Below, in pieces: positions 1-10,306 of a DNA stretch of 64,000 bases (positions are counted from its first letter, which is position 1; each line of letters starts with the position of its first letter). The notes below the pieces were generated by a model. The model had not been told where the DNA came from. It made no database searches and saw only the letters and a list, made by a program, of their open reading frames with translations. The translations under genes were made by a program, and so were the position numbers. Origin of the DNA: Microvirga sp052115485 (GTDB lineage Bacteria; Pseudomonadota; Alphaproteobacteria; Rhizobiales; Beijerinckiaceae); NCBI RefSeq assembly GCF_052115485.1, contig NZ_JBFRGU010000003.1:62001-126000 (forward strand). Reading direction: 5' to 3'.

Positions 1-1829
<1,829 letters not shown>

Positions 1830-2019
1830 ACTTCGCTCTGCTCCAGCGTATCTCCCTGGGCCGGTGCCCGGTAATACGCGAATGGGCGGAGAAGCGGAGC
1901 CGCTTCACCACCCGAATAGAATTCCGTTCATAAACGGTCCATCTTTGACGAACCGTTAGCCCCGGCTCCCACACGAGCCATTGGAGATCCTCGCCGCCCT
2001 GACCCCCGCGTCCGGGGCA

Positions 2020-3912
2020 TCATGGGTCGCGGTGAACAACTCCATTATCCAGATCGGCCTCAGCCCCCTCTACCGAAGACAATTGGTTTTGGACCTCTCG
2101 CATCCAGGCGAGATCGGCCTCGTTGTCTTCTTCGGCAAGCGCGCGTTCGGCAGCCCGAAGTTCGCTATGTAACGTGCGTGCGCGGCGATGCAAGGTGATT
2201 GCTTGTCGTAATGCGTCCTCAAGCCGCAATCGGTCGGCGTGCGGATCGAGAACCCAGCGGTCGCCGGGGCGAACCAGGACCATCAGACGCTCGGCGGGCT
2301 CGGTGAGGTTTGCCCGCTCCAACCGGGTCTGCATCACGGCGTCGTCGGCAGCCCCGCCTCCCGCGGCTCCATCGAGGAGAACGCGCCGGATGAGGTGGGC
2401 GCTGTGTCCCTCAAGGTCAAGATCCGCAAGGGTTTCCACGTGATCGTGCAGCAGATCCGGATGCTTCAGGAAGGCACAGAGGATCATCGCCTCGCGGGCC
2501 GATCCGGCCGTCGCGCCCGTGAAAAGAGGGCTGCGCGCGAGCACCGGACTGACGCTCAAACGGGCGTTCGGCGTCGTTTTGGGCTGACCCCAACGCTCCT
2601 TCCGGCCGCCTTTGTCGCGGCGACCGAATCGACCGGCCCCGGAATCGGGAGAGAGGGCCGAAAGGCGCGTTTCGACCTCTTCCCGGTAGTATCGTTTCAG
2701 AGTCTCGTCGCGAATCAGTGCAAGTGATTCGCGCAAGCGCCGCTCCAGAGCCGCACGACGCTCCGGCGTATCGAGCGGCCCGGCCTCGATCTCCCGCGCC
2801 CAGAGAATATCGACCAGAGGCCGCGCCCCCGATATCACCCGCTCGATGGCGACCGATCCGCCGGAACGGGCGAGATCGTCAGGATCCTGCCCTTCGGGAA
2901 GAAGCGCGAACCGCAGGGATTTGCCGGGGCTCAGGTTCGGCAGGGCGATGTCGAGCGCCCGGTAGGCCGCCCGCCGCCCGGCCTTGTCGCCGTCGAAGCA
3001 CAGGGTCGGCTCATCCGACATGCGCCAGAGCAGGGTCAGCTGGTCTTCCGTCAGCGCCGTGCCGAGGGGCGCGACCGCGTTCGCGAACCCCGCCGCGTTC
3101 AGGGAAATGACGTCCACATAGCCCTCGACCGCGATGACCGTGCCGCGATCATGGGCCGGAACCCGGGCCATGTGGTAATTGTAGAGAAGCCGCCCCTTGT
3201 TGAAGAGCGGGGTATCCGGCGAATTCAGGTATTTCGCGGGCACGTCCGCACTGAGCGCGCGCCCGCCGAAGGCAACCACACGCCCGCGCACGTCGCAGAT
3301 GGGAAACATGACCCGGTCGCGAAAGCGGTCATAGGGGACCTTCACGTCCTCGCCCGTTACGAGGAGCCCGGCCTCCTCCATCATCTCGCTCGGCACGCCC
3401 TTTTCAGCAAGGTGATCCCGCAAGGAAAACCGGTCCGCCGGGGCATAGCCGATGCGGAAACGCGCCTGCGTCTCGGCGCTGAGCGAGCGTCCCGCGAGGT
3501 AGTCCCGCGCCTTGGCCCCGAACCTTCCCTGAAGCGACGCCTCGAAGAACTGCGCCGCCAATTCCATGACGTCATGGAGATTCTTGCGCTTGACCTCGGC
3601 GACCTGCTCCTCGCGCGACACCTTCGGCAGCGCGACGCCGGCCTCCGCCGCCAGTCGCTCCACGGCCTCGGGGAAGGAGAGCCCCTCCGTCTCCATGAGG
3701 AATTTGAAGATGTCGCCGTGCTTGCCGGACGAGAAGCAGTGATAAAACTGCTTCTGATCGTTCACGTAGAAGGACGGCGTCTTCTCCGCATTGAACGGCG
3801 ACAGCCCCTTCCATTCCCGCCCCGCCTTCTTGAGACGCACGCGCTTGCCGACGACCGCTGAGGCCGGCAGCCGGGCGCGAATCTCATCGAGGATGTTCGG
3901 CGGGTAACGCAC
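2020..3912 (-). CDS. dnaG: DNA primase DnaG
   Basis: Synthesises RNA primers for Okazaki fragments and acts with the replicative helicase. The 630-residue protein starts MRYPPNILDEIRARLPASAV. It has an N-terminal zinc-domain-like segment (about 35-75), the RNA polymerase core (about 120-260), and the TOPRIM domain with EGYVDVISLNAAGF (about 265-280) and the acidic motif LCFDGDKAGRRAA (about 305-317), then a C-terminal helicase-binding region. The zinc site is degenerate: where the family has CPFH...HCFGCG this protein reads SPFN...HCFSSG, so three of four metal ligands are replaced. From memory this is common in Hyphomicrobiales. About 190 bp separate it from rpoD. Confidence 0.97.
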   Translation of the reverse strand: MRYPPNILDEIRARLPASAVVGKRVRLKKAGREWKGLSPFNAEKTPSFYVNDQKQFYHCFSSGKHGDIFKFLMETEGLSFPEAVERLAAEAGVALPKVSREEQVAEVKRKNLHDVMELAAQFFEASLQGRFGAKARDYLAGRSLSAETQARFRIGYAPADRFSLRDHLAEKGVPSEMMEEAGLLVTGEDVKVPYDRFRDRVMFPICDVRGRVVAFGGRALSADVPAKYLNSPDTPLFNKGRLLYNYHMARVPAHDRGTVIAVEGYVDVISLNAAGFANAVAPLGTALTEDQLTLLWRMSDEPTLCFDGDKAGRRAAYRALDIALPNLSPGKSLRFALLPEGQDPDDLARSGGSVAIERVISGARPLVDILWAREIEAGPLDTPERRAALERRLRESLALIRDETLKRYYREEVETRLSALSPDSGAGRFGRRDKGGRKERWGQPKTTPNARLSVSPVLARSPLFTGATAGSAREAMILCAFLKHPDLLHDHVETLADLDLEGHSAHLIRRVLLDGAAGGGAADDAVMQTRLERANLTEPAERLMVLVRPGDRWVLDPHADRLRLEDALRQAITLHRRARTLHSELRAAERALAEEDNEADLAWMREVQNQLSSVEGAEADLDNGVVHRDP

Positions 3913-4139
3913 GAAGCGATGTCTCCAAATGTCTTGAATAAACTAAGGAGCGGCAACAAAGAATGAACCCCGCCCGCTTGGTCCCGCAATCCACAGGGCT
4001 CGGTCAATAGAGCCGACCGGCCCGGATGCCTAGCCCCATGGGCCAGAGCGTCGCAACATGGGCCACAGCCCGCGCGCCTTCACCATCCGCCATTCCGAAC
4101 GCTTCCCCGTCATTCCGGGACTGCGCGCCGTTCACTCCG

Positions 4140-4246
4140 ACCTCATCCTGAGGATGCCGAAGGCTGCGTCTCGAAGGAGGGTCCAGCGGGCACTGGAGAC
4201 GCCTCGCCCTTCGAGACGGCCTTTGGCCTCCTCAGAGTGAGGCTGC
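4140..4246. repeat. Palindromic intergenic repeat with CTCATCCTGAGG-type ends
   Basis: The segment opens with CTCATCCTGAGGATGCCGAA, contains GTCTCGAAGGAGG, and then reads back through CCTTCGAGACGGCC and CTCCTCAGAGTGAGG. The two halves are imperfect inverted copies, so the transcript would fold into one long hairpin. Elements of this design are scattered through intergenic DNA of many Hyphomicrobiales (recalled, not searched). It lies in the gene-free stretch 3913-4436 between dnaG and an XRE regulator gene. No coding function is proposed. Confidence 0.7.
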
Positions 4247-4257
4247 GCAGAAGCTCG

Positions 4258-4429
4258 TCATTCCGGGGGCGCGCAACGCGCGAGCCCAAAAACCCATAAC
4301 CGCTGACGATAGCGAATATGGTGCAGCGACAATCGCTGCGTTTTTTCGGAATTGTCAGCTATGGGTTTCCCCGCTTTGCGTGGCCCTTCGGGTCGGGCTC
4401 CGCTGCGCGGCCCCGGAATGACGGCCGTG
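4258..4429. repeat. Palindromic repeat bounded by GTCATTCCGGGG, copy 1
   Basis: Starts with TCATTCCGGGGGCGCGC and ends with GCGGCCCCGGAATGAC, so the ends are inverted copies. Inside is a second inverted pair, AAACCCATAACCGCTGAC and GTCAGCTATGGGTTT. The arm next to the XRE gene (GGGTTTCCCCGCTTTGCGTGG through GCGCGGCCCCGGAATGAC) recurs in inverted orientation at 5150-5306. Together with the element at 4140-4246 it fills the non-coding gap 3913-4436. Confidence 0.75.
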
Positions 4430-4436
4430 TGCGAGT

Positions 4437-4850
4437 TCATGCCTTCACCTTGGCGAGGGCTCGCACAATCTCCAGGGCCTGACGGCGCAGGTCAGAGCGG
4501 CCGATGGTGGTGAAGGCTTGCAGCAGAGGCAGGCTATCCGGCGTGTCGAGCGCGACCATCAGCGATCCCTCGGCCTGATCGTCCGCGTCGTAGAAGGACG
4601 CGACCGGCACGCTCAAGACCCGCGCGATCTCCTGCAGGCGGCCCGCTCCGATGCGGTTCGTGCCCCGCTCATATTTCTGCACCTGTTGGAAGGTGATCCC
4701 GAGCGCATCGGCCAATTTCTCTTGGCTCAATCCGATAGCGATGCGCATCAGGCGCACGCGCTGACCGATGCGCCGGTCGGCCTGACTCGGCGCTTTGGCG
4801 GCGTTTGGGTGAGCGCTTGGCGCTCTGGCGCGGTTGGGCGACATGCTCAT
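4437..4850 (-). CDS. XRE-family (Cro/C1-type helix-turn-helix) transcriptional regulator
   Basis: Small DNA-binding regulator of 137 residues. After a disordered N terminus (MSMSPNRARAPSAHPNAAK) comes the HTH domain: ADRRIGQRVRLMRIAIGLSQ, then EKLADALGITFQQVQKYERG and TNRIGAGRLQEIARVLSV, followed by a short C-terminal helical segment. The start chosen is the ATG at 4850, preceded by GGGGGAG at 5 nt spacing; an upstream in-frame start at 4883 would run through the leader hairpin and has no binding site. It is a clear paralogue of the regulator at 20478-20885, sharing FQQVQKYERG and NRIGAGRLQEI. The gene is isolated between two inverted repeats, and its ribosome binding site is embedded in a stable stem (4853-4906). 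Targets are unknown. Confidence 0.88.
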   Translation of the reverse strand: MSMSPNRARAPSAHPNAAKAPSQADRRIGQRVRLMRIAIGLSQEKLADALGITFQQVQKYERGTNRIGAGRLQEIARVLSVPVASFYDADDQAEGSLMVALDTPDSLPLLQAFTTIGRSDLRRQALEIVRALAKVKA

Positions 4851-4852
4851 AA

Positions 4853-4906
4853 AAACTCCCCCGTGGGTGGCGACCACCAGCACAGCCGCTGGTGGTCGGG
4901 GAGTTC
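4853..4906 (-). promoter_or_regulatory. Leader hairpin covering the Shine-Dalgarno sequence of the XRE gene
   Basis: On the reverse strand the leader reads AACTCCC, then CGACCACCAGC, a six-base loop, GCTGGTGGTCG, about ten unpaired bases, then GGGGGAGTT five bases before the ATG. The inner stem is a perfect 11-bp inverted repeat (4871-4881 with 4888-4898). The outer 7-bp stem (4854-4860 with 4899-4905) pairs the Shine-Dalgarno sequence itself. Such folding would block ribosome access. The inner repeat could instead be a dimeric operator for the XRE protein. The pairing is seen directly; the function is inferred. Confidence 0.55.
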
Positions 4907-5149
4907 AGAAACCGCCAGTAGACGGCTGCGATGACCTTTAGGCTTTCGCCCTGGACATGCGCCATCGCCTCCCCGGCCATAGGCTGGGAAGGCATCGTTA
5001 GCGGCCGATGCCGGGCCGCTACTGGAGGGGTTCTGACACCCCAGAACCGGCTACGGCCGGCTCCGGCTACGAGATAACACGCAGGAGGGGGAAAGGGTCA
5101 ATGGCGCGCCGGAACTTCTCCCGTCATTCCGGGATTCTTCCGCCGTCAT

Positions 5150-5306
5150 TCCGGGGCCGCGCAGCGGAACCCGACCCGAAGGGCCACGCAAAGCGGGGAA
5201 ACCCATAACCGCTAAGGGTGACCGAGAGGACGCAAGGATCCCGTATCCTTTTCCGGCGACACCAGTGGTTATGGGTTCCGGGTTCGCCTGCGGCGCCCCG
5301 GAATGA
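5150..5306. repeat. Palindromic repeat bounded by GTCATTCCGGGG, copy 2 (inverted relative to copy 1)
   Basis: Opens with GTCATTCCGGGGCCGCGCAG and closes with GCGGCGCCCCGGAATGACGG, with AAACCCATAACC and GGTTATGGGTT as an inner inverted pair. The arm GACCCGAAGGGCCACGCAAAG matches the reverse complement of the arm in copy 1. Two more partial GTCATTCCGGGA ends occur at about 4108 and 5122. The gap 4907-5417 holds this element and otherwise nothing I recognise. Confidence 0.75.
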
Positions 5307-5417
5307 CGGTGAGGGTGTTTCCTCCGAAGCGGGAACCTACATGTTCAAGGTCAGGTACAGATCCGACCAGTCCGGATTCATCTCTTCGATCAGGCTCGCC
5401 AGCTCCGGTGTTTCCCT

Positions 5418-6674
5418 TCACACGAAGAATGCGTAAGCCGCGCCGCCCGCCGCGATGGCGGCGGCGCTGATGGCGCCGACGATCCAGCCTGCTTGGCGGG
5501 TGCCGAGTGCGAATGTCATCCCCGCTTTGACGACGGTGTTCACCGCCGCTGCGATGCCCATGCCGATAGCGGCGGCCTGCAGGCCGATGCTGCCTTGCGA
5601 CAGGCGGGAGAAGGACAACGTAATGGCGTCCACGTCCGCGATGCCGGAGAGTGCCGCGAGGACATTCAGGCCGGTTTCGCCCACATAGGTCGTCACGATC
5701 TTGGCGAGGAAGCTGATGATGGCGACAAGCGCAGCGAGTTGAAATGCGGCGCGCAGATCGAGTGGGTTTTTCAATTGCAGGTCGGGATGCGCGGATTGCG
5801 AACTGCGACCGAGCAGAAGGAATGCCGCCCCCGACACAAGGACGAGTCCTGCCGTGCCGAGCGTCCAGGCAAGCGGCACGAGAAGCGCGGTGTTGATAGC
5901 GCTGGCGATAACGAGCATCCGCACGACCATCACGGATCCCGACAGCAGAATGCCGCCGGCGATCATGGTGCTCGCCGACGGGCTCCGCTTGGCGAGGCGG
6001 CTCAGGGTCAGGGTCGTCGCGGTGGATGAGGCGAGGCCGCCCGCAAGCGCCACCATGGCAACGCCCGCCTCGCTGCCCATGATGCGGATGGCGAAGTACC
6101 CGACGAAGGAAATGCCGCCGAGAATGATGACGAGCAGCCAGATCGCAGCGGGGTTGATGGCGTCCCACGGGTCGACGGTTCGGTTCGGCAGAAGAGGCAG
6201 CAACAGGAAAGTCATTGCCAGAAGGATCAGGATCGATCGGATTTCAGGCCATGTCAGTTGCCGAAGCCAGGCATGAAGCGGCTGTTTGAGAGCGAGGATC
6301 AGCGTCACCGTGACTGCGATGGCAACCGCGATCTGAAGGTTGCCGAGGACGGCATAAGCTCCGAGCGCAAAGGCGATCAACGCGGCGACGACGCCCGTCA
6401 CGCTGAAATTGCGCTCCGCTTGCGCCTCGAGCCACGCGAAGGCGCTGAAGCCTCCGGCAAAGGCGACGAAGGCAAGGCCGAGGAAGATCGGACTCGTATA
6501 GGTCGCCAGTGCGGCGCAGATCGCACCCAGCAGCGAGGAGAGCGTATAGGTGCGCAGACCCGCCGTACGCTCGCCTTCCGCTTCCTCGCGGAATTGCCAT
6601 CCGCGTTCGAGGCCGATCAGAAGGCCGATGGCCAGGGCGACGGCAAAGCGCTGGAGGAGGGGGTCGCTGATCAT
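5418..6674 (-). CDS. MgtC/SapB-type N-domain plus DUF4010-type integral membrane protein
   Basis: Polytopic inner-membrane protein of 418 residues. The N-terminal domain carries the MgtC/SapB-like signature (LLIGLERGWQFR at about 18-29, then AGLRTYTLSSLLGAI at about 38-52). The C-terminal half is a hydrophobic DUF4010-type domain (VAMVALAGGLASSTATTLTL at about 205-224) ending in closely spaced membrane segments. I count about twelve hydrophobic stretches. Family members are annotated as putative transporters or Mg2+-associated proteins without firm biochemistry. The gene stands alone on its strand, facing away from oxyR by about 120 bp. The start is the only ATG that keeps the first helix; its ribosome binding site is weak. 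Confidence 0.88.
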   Translation of the reverse strand: MISDPLLQRFAVALAIGLLIGLERGWQFREEAEGERTAGLRTYTLSSLLGAICAALATYTSPIFLGLAFVAFAGGFSAFAWLEAQAERNFSVTGVVAALIAFALGAYAVLGNLQIAVAIAVTVTLILALKQPLHAWLRQLTWPEIRSILILLAMTFLLLPLLPNRTVDPWDAINPAAIWLLVIILGGISFVGYFAIRIMGSEAGVAMVALAGGLASSTATTLTLSRLAKRSPSASTMIAGGILLSGSVMVVRMLVIASAINTALLVPLAWTLGTAGLVLVSGAAFLLLGRSSQSAHPDLQLKNPLDLRAAFQLAALVAIISFLAKIVTTYVGETGLNVLAALSGIADVDAITLSFSRLSQGSIGLQAAAIGMGIAAAVNTVVKAGMTFALGTRQAGWIVGAISAAAIAAGGAAYAFFV

Positions 6675-6795
6675 CGGGCAAGGCTCTTTTTCAAGGCAGT
6701 CTCAGAAGCGAGTTTCGTCATTTCGAGCGCGGCTCCCTTCTCACGAGGCAATTATGACCTAGCGTGACGCGGTGAGATAGGAACTTCGGACCATC

Positions 6796-7689
6796 CTACG
6801 GTGTCGCGCGGATGCCGCTCAGGATCTGGGACAGGGCTTCAGCGTCGGCACGCCGCGCGGATGATTTGCGCCATGCAAGGCCAATGGTTCGCGTGGGCTC
6901 GGGATCGCAAAATGGAACGAGATGGATGCGCGCATCGTTCGCCTCCGTCTCAGCCGCCATCTCCGGCAGAAGCGTGATGCCATAGCCGTTCGCGACGAGA
7001 TGCATCACGGTGGAAAGACTCGATGCGCCGAAGGTGGTGTCGAGGGTCGAAGCGGATCTCGCGCACACGCTCAACACCTGATCGCGCAGGCAATGACCTT
7101 CCTCCAGGAGCAGAAGACGCTGCGAGGAGAGATCCGCGACGGACATGCGTTTCTTCGCGCGCGTGGCCGAACAGGCCTGCTGCGCGACGAAGAAACGATC
7201 CTCGAACACGCGCAAGGTTTCCAGTTCCGGATGGTCGACGGGGAGCGCGATCACGATGAGATCGAGATCGCCCCGGACCAGTTCGTCGACGAGGCTTTTC
7301 GTCTGCGTTTCGCGCAAGCGCAGTTCGAGTTCGGGAAAGTGTTTGTGCAATTCCGGCAGCGCTTTCGGCAAAAGGTAGGGCGCGATGGACGGGATGATGC
7401 CAAGACGCAACAATCCCGTGAGAGCGGGCCTCTTCCGGCGCGCGTAATCCTGCAGATCGGACACGGATGCGAGGATCGAGGAGGCGCGGCGGACGACTTC
7501 CTCGCCGTCGGCCGTCAAGGCAATGGAATTGCGCCGACGCTCGACGAGTTGGAGGCCCAGATCCTGTTCCAGTTCCTGGATCTGCATGGAGAGAGCGGGC
7601 TGCGTCACATGGCAAAGCGTTGCGGCCTGGCCGAAATGGCGGGTCTCGGAGACGGCTGCGAGATAGCGCAGCTGGCGGAGCGTGATCAT
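6796..7689 (-). CDS. oxyR: Hydrogen-peroxide sensor OxyR (LysR family)
   Basis: Peroxide-responsive activator of 297 residues. The N-terminal winged HTH is ITLRQLRYLAAVSETRHFGQ through VTQPALSMQIQELEQDLG (about 2-46), followed by a LysR substrate domain. The redox pair is present: EEGHCLRDQVLSVC places Cys200 and Cys209 at the same 9-residue spacing as Cys199/Cys208 of E. coli OxyR. It is divergent from the catalase gene with a 95-bp shared intergenic region, the standard arrangement for direct control of katA. This context and the two cysteines make OxyR much more likely than a generic LysR protein. Confidence 0.95.
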   Translation of the reverse strand: MITLRQLRYLAAVSETRHFGQAATLCHVTQPALSMQIQELEQDLGLQLVERRRNSIALTADGEEVVRRASSILASVSDLQDYARRKRPALTGLLRLGIIPSIAPYLLPKALPELHKHFPELELRLRETQTKSLVDELVRGDLDLIVIALPVDHPELETLRVFEDRFFVAQQACSATRAKKRMSVADLSSQRLLLLEEGHCLRDQVLSVCARSASTLDTTFGASSLSTVMHLVANGYGITLLPEMAAETEANDARIHLVPFCDPEPTRTIGLAWRKSSARRADAEALSQILSGIRATP

Positions 7690-7784
7690 GGCGATAAGTT
7701 AATCTGATCGATCTCCTCAGGCAATCGAATTGGACTAATCGAGCATCTTTCGCGACTGTGGAGGCCAAACAACGGAGGACGCTC
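7690..7784. promoter_or_regulatory. Shared oxyR-katA control region
   Basis: These 95 bp lie between the divergent oxyR and katA starts and must hold both promoters. The stretch TTAATCTGATCGATCTCCTC followed by AATCGAATTGGACTAATCGA has spaced AT-rich half-sites of the kind LysR proteins bind, but I cannot place an OxyR site exactly. A Shine-Dalgarno GGAGGA sits 6 nt before the katA ATG. Confidence 0.5.
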
Positions 7785-9251
7785 ATGACCAAGCCGACCA
7801 TGACCACCACTGCAGGCGCGCCGATTGCCGACAATCAGAATTCGATCTCGGCAGGAGAGCGCGGGCCTCTGCTGTTGCAGGACTATCAACTGATCGAAAA
7901 GCTAGCGCATCAGAACCGCGAGCGTATCCCCGAGCGCGTCGTGCACGCGAAGGGCTCGGGTGCTTACGGCACCTTCACGGTGACGCAGGACGTCTCGAAA
8001 TATTCCAAGGCCAAGCTGTTCTCGAAAATTGGTAAGCAGACCGAAGTCTTCCTGCGCTTCTCGACGGTCGCGGGAGAGCGCGGCGCTGCGGATGCAGAAC
8101 GCGATGTGCGCGGCTTCTCGTTGAAGTTCTACACGGAGGAGGGGAACTGGGACGTCGTCGGCAACAACACGCCGGTCTTCTTCGTCCGCGACCCTCTGAA
8201 GTTTCCCGATTTCATCCGCACGCAAAAGCGCCATCCCTCGACGAACCTACGCAGTCCCACCGCCATGTGGGATTTCTGGAGCCTTTCGCCGGAGAGCCTG
8301 CATCAGGTGACAATCCTGTTTTCGGATCGCGGCCTGCCGCAGGGCTATCGCTTCATGCACGGCTTCGGATCGCACACCTATTCGTTCCTCAACGAAGCCG
8401 GCGAGCGGCATTGGGTGAAGTTCCACTTCAAATCGATGCAGGGCATCAAGAACTGGACGAACGGCGAGGCGGAAGGCATCGTCGCCAAGGATCGTGAAAG
8501 CGCGCAGCGCGATCTCTATGAGGCCATCGAGGGCGGCGATTTCCCGCGCTGGCGCGTCTGCGTCCAGATCATGCCGGAAACGGATGCGGACAAGACACCG
8601 TACAATCCCTTCGACCTCACGAAGGTGTGGCCGCATGCGGATTATCCGTTGCAGGAGGTCGGTATTCTCGAACTCAACCGCAATGCGCAGCATTACTTCG
8701 CCGAAGTCGAGCAATCCTCATTCTCGCCGTCCAACATCGTGCCGGGCGTCGGTTTCTCGCCTGACAAGATGTTGCAGGGGCGCATCTTCGCTTATGCCGA
8801 TGCCCATCGCTATCGCGTCGGCACTCACTACGAGGCGCTGCCCGTGAACCGCCCGCGCTGCCCGGTCGCGCATTATCATGCGGACGGTGCGATGCTCTCC
8901 GACATCCCGAACCGGGGCGATGCGTATTATGAGCCGAACTCGTTCAACGGCCCGGCGCAGGACAACCGCTTCGCCGAGCCGCCGCTGAAAATCTCAGGCG
9001 ATGCCGACCGCTACGATCATCGCGTGGGCAATGACGATTACAGCCAAGCCGGCGCGCTGTTCCGCCTCATGAGCGCTGATCAACAGTCGCAGCTCATGAG
9101 CAACATCGCGGGAGCCATGCAAGGGGTTCCTGTCGAGATCGTGAAGCGCCAGATCGGTCACTTCTATCGCGCCGACAAGGCTTATGGACTTGGCGTTGCC
9201 GAGCGCATGGGGCTTGCGGCCCACGATGTGGTGCCTCAGGCCGCCGAGTAA
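7785..9251 (+). CDS. katA: Monofunctional haem catalase (clade 3, small subunit)
   Basis: Converts H2O2 to water and oxygen in the cytoplasm. The 488-residue length fits small-subunit haem catalases. Visible residues: distal His54 in RIPERVVHAKGSGAYG, the catalytic Asn in DVVGNNTPVFFVRDP (about 128), and the proximal haem Tyr in GRIFAYADAHRYR (about 338). The ATG at 7785 was chosen because GGAGGA precedes it by a normal spacing; a GTG nine codons upstream has no such site. A rho-independent terminator follows at 9275. Divergent oxyR predicts peroxide induction. Confidence 0.97.
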   Translation: MTKPTMTTTAGAPIADNQNSISAGERGPLLLQDYQLIEKLAHQNRERIPERVVHAKGSGAYGTFTVTQDVSKYSKAKLFSKIGKQTEVFLRFSTVAGERGAADAERDVRGFSLKFYTEEGNWDVVGNNTPVFFVRDPLKFPDFIRTQKRHPSTNLRSPTAMWDFWSLSPESLHQVTILFSDRGLPQGYRFMHGFGSHTYSFLNEAGERHWVKFHFKSMQGIKNWTNGEAEGIVAKDRESAQRDLYEAIEGGDFPRWRVCVQIMPETDADKTPYNPFDLTKVWPHADYPLQEVGILELNRNAQHYFAEVEQSSFSPSNIVPGVGFSPDKMLQGRIFAYADAHRYRVGTHYEALPVNRPRCPVAHYHADGAMLSDIPNRGDAYYEPNSFNGPAQDNRFAEPPLKISGDADRYDHRVGNDDYSQAGALFRLMSADQQSQLMSNIAGAMQGVPVEIVKRQIGHFYRADKAYGLGVAERMGLAAHDVVPQAAE

Positions 9252-9274
9252 GCTCCCTCAACCTGTCGATGCTT

Positions 9275-9308
9275 CAGCCGTCCGGCACTCCCGTCGGGCG
9301 GCTTTTTT
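9275..9308 (+). terminator. Rho-independent terminator of katA
   Basis: AGCCGTCCG, a short loop, then CGGGCGGCT pair over nine positions with one G-U wobble, followed directly by TTTTTT. It begins about 25 bp after the katA stop. Confidence 0.85.
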
Positions 9309-9418
9309 GTGAAGATCGTGAACTCGGGAAGCTGCGCGACAGAAAAAACGAGACAAGATTGCTCACTTGAAATAGACGCCTCTTCGTCCATCATGTGGAA
9401 AAGGTTCAAGGAGCGCGC

Positions 9419-9835
9419 ATGGCCGAGCGTGGAATCAAGACGAGCAAACCGCGCGTTCACTACGATTGCACCAAGTGCCCCGCTTTCTGCTGCTCGATTT
9501 ACGAGCGTGTCACGGTGACCAAGGCCGATATCAATCGCCTGGCTAAGCATTTCAGCGTATCGGTCGAGGAAGCGCGCGAGAAATATACCGCACCGTGGGA
9601 GAACGAGCGCGTTCTGCGACGTGTCAAGGATTCGATCTTCGAGGAGACATGCATGTTCCTCGATCAGAAGACGCGTGGCTGCACGATCTATAACGGGCGC
9701 CCCGGCGTCTGCCGTACTTACCCCGCGCGCTCGCGCTGCGCCTATTACGATGTGTTACGCTTCGAGCAGACCCAGCAGGGCGACAAGAATGTCGTGCCCG
9801 TGGTGAAGATCATCTTTCGCGACGAGGACGAATAG
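9419..9835 (+). CDS. YkgJ-type cysteine cluster protein
   Basis: A 138-residue protein with the CxxCPxxCC-like cluster of the YkgJ/UPF0153 family: DCTKCPAFCCSIYERV near the N terminus (about 17-32), then CMFLD (about 78), GCTIYNGRPGVCRTYPARSR (about 88-107) and a final Cys. This pattern is thought to bind zinc or an iron-sulfur cluster; no reaction has been assigned with certainty. The start is the ATG at 9419, preceded by AAGGAG at 6-nt spacing; a start eight codons upstream lacks one. It stands alone between katA and the degraded efflux locus. Confidence 0.85.
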   Translation: MAERGIKTSKPRVHYDCTKCPAFCCSIYERVTVTKADINRLAKHFSVSVEEAREKYTAPWENERVLRRVKDSIFEETCMFLDQKTRGCTIYNGRPGVCRTYPARSRCAYYDVLRFEQTQQGDKNVVPVVKIIFRDEDE

Positions 9836-9838
9836 CCC

Positions 9839-10306
9839 TCACGGGCGGCTTTGCGGCTCCGTGATCACGGTCGCCGTCATGCCGGCGCTCAGGCGGATGT
9901 CCTCCGGAATTTTGTCGAGTTTGATGCGCACGGGGATGCGTTGCGCCAGGCGCAACCAGCTGAAGGTCGGATTGACGTTTGCGATCAATTCGCCGTTCGA
10001 GATCGTCTCCCGGTCCACGATGGCGCGGGCGATGCTCTCCACATGCCCGTCGATGTCCTCGTTAAAGCCCATCAGCCGGACGATGGCTTTGTCGCCGTCG
10101 TGGATATGGCGAATTTTCGTCTCTTCGAAATACACCTCCGCGATACTCACGGGAGCGCCCGAGAAGAGATTGTCGCGCAAGCCATGCACACGGTGCCACG
10201 TGTTCAGCACATCGCGCACGCGCAAGAGGATTGTGCGGACCAGGATTTCGCGCGAGTCCTTCACCATTGCATCCAATGTGGGAAGGCGCCGTTCGATCTC
10301 CTGCAA
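9839..10306 (-). pseudogene. Remnant: FUSC-family middle part fused to an HlyD-family C terminus
   Basis: This frame is a mosaic. Residues before about 50 (EIERRLPTLDAMVKDSREIL, VLNTWHRVHGLRDNLF) resemble the soluble helical part of FUSC/AaeB-type exporters. From APVSIAEVYFEETKIRHIHDG on, the sequence is the C-terminal barrel of an HlyD-type adaptor, ending IKLDKIPEDIRLSAGMTATV. The adaptor lacks its N-terminal membrane anchor and hairpin. In the same frame the reading continues upstream (SDLLDRENPLASDPQES) without a good start codon, joining by frameshift to the next feature at about 10375-10385. I read it as the scar of a deleted FUSC plus HlyD efflux operon. Confidence 0.7.

Noticed and set aside
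5493..6276. Forward frames opposite the MgtC/SapB gene
   Set aside because: Rich in Arg/His/Asp from antisense of hydrophobic codons; no ribosome binding site.
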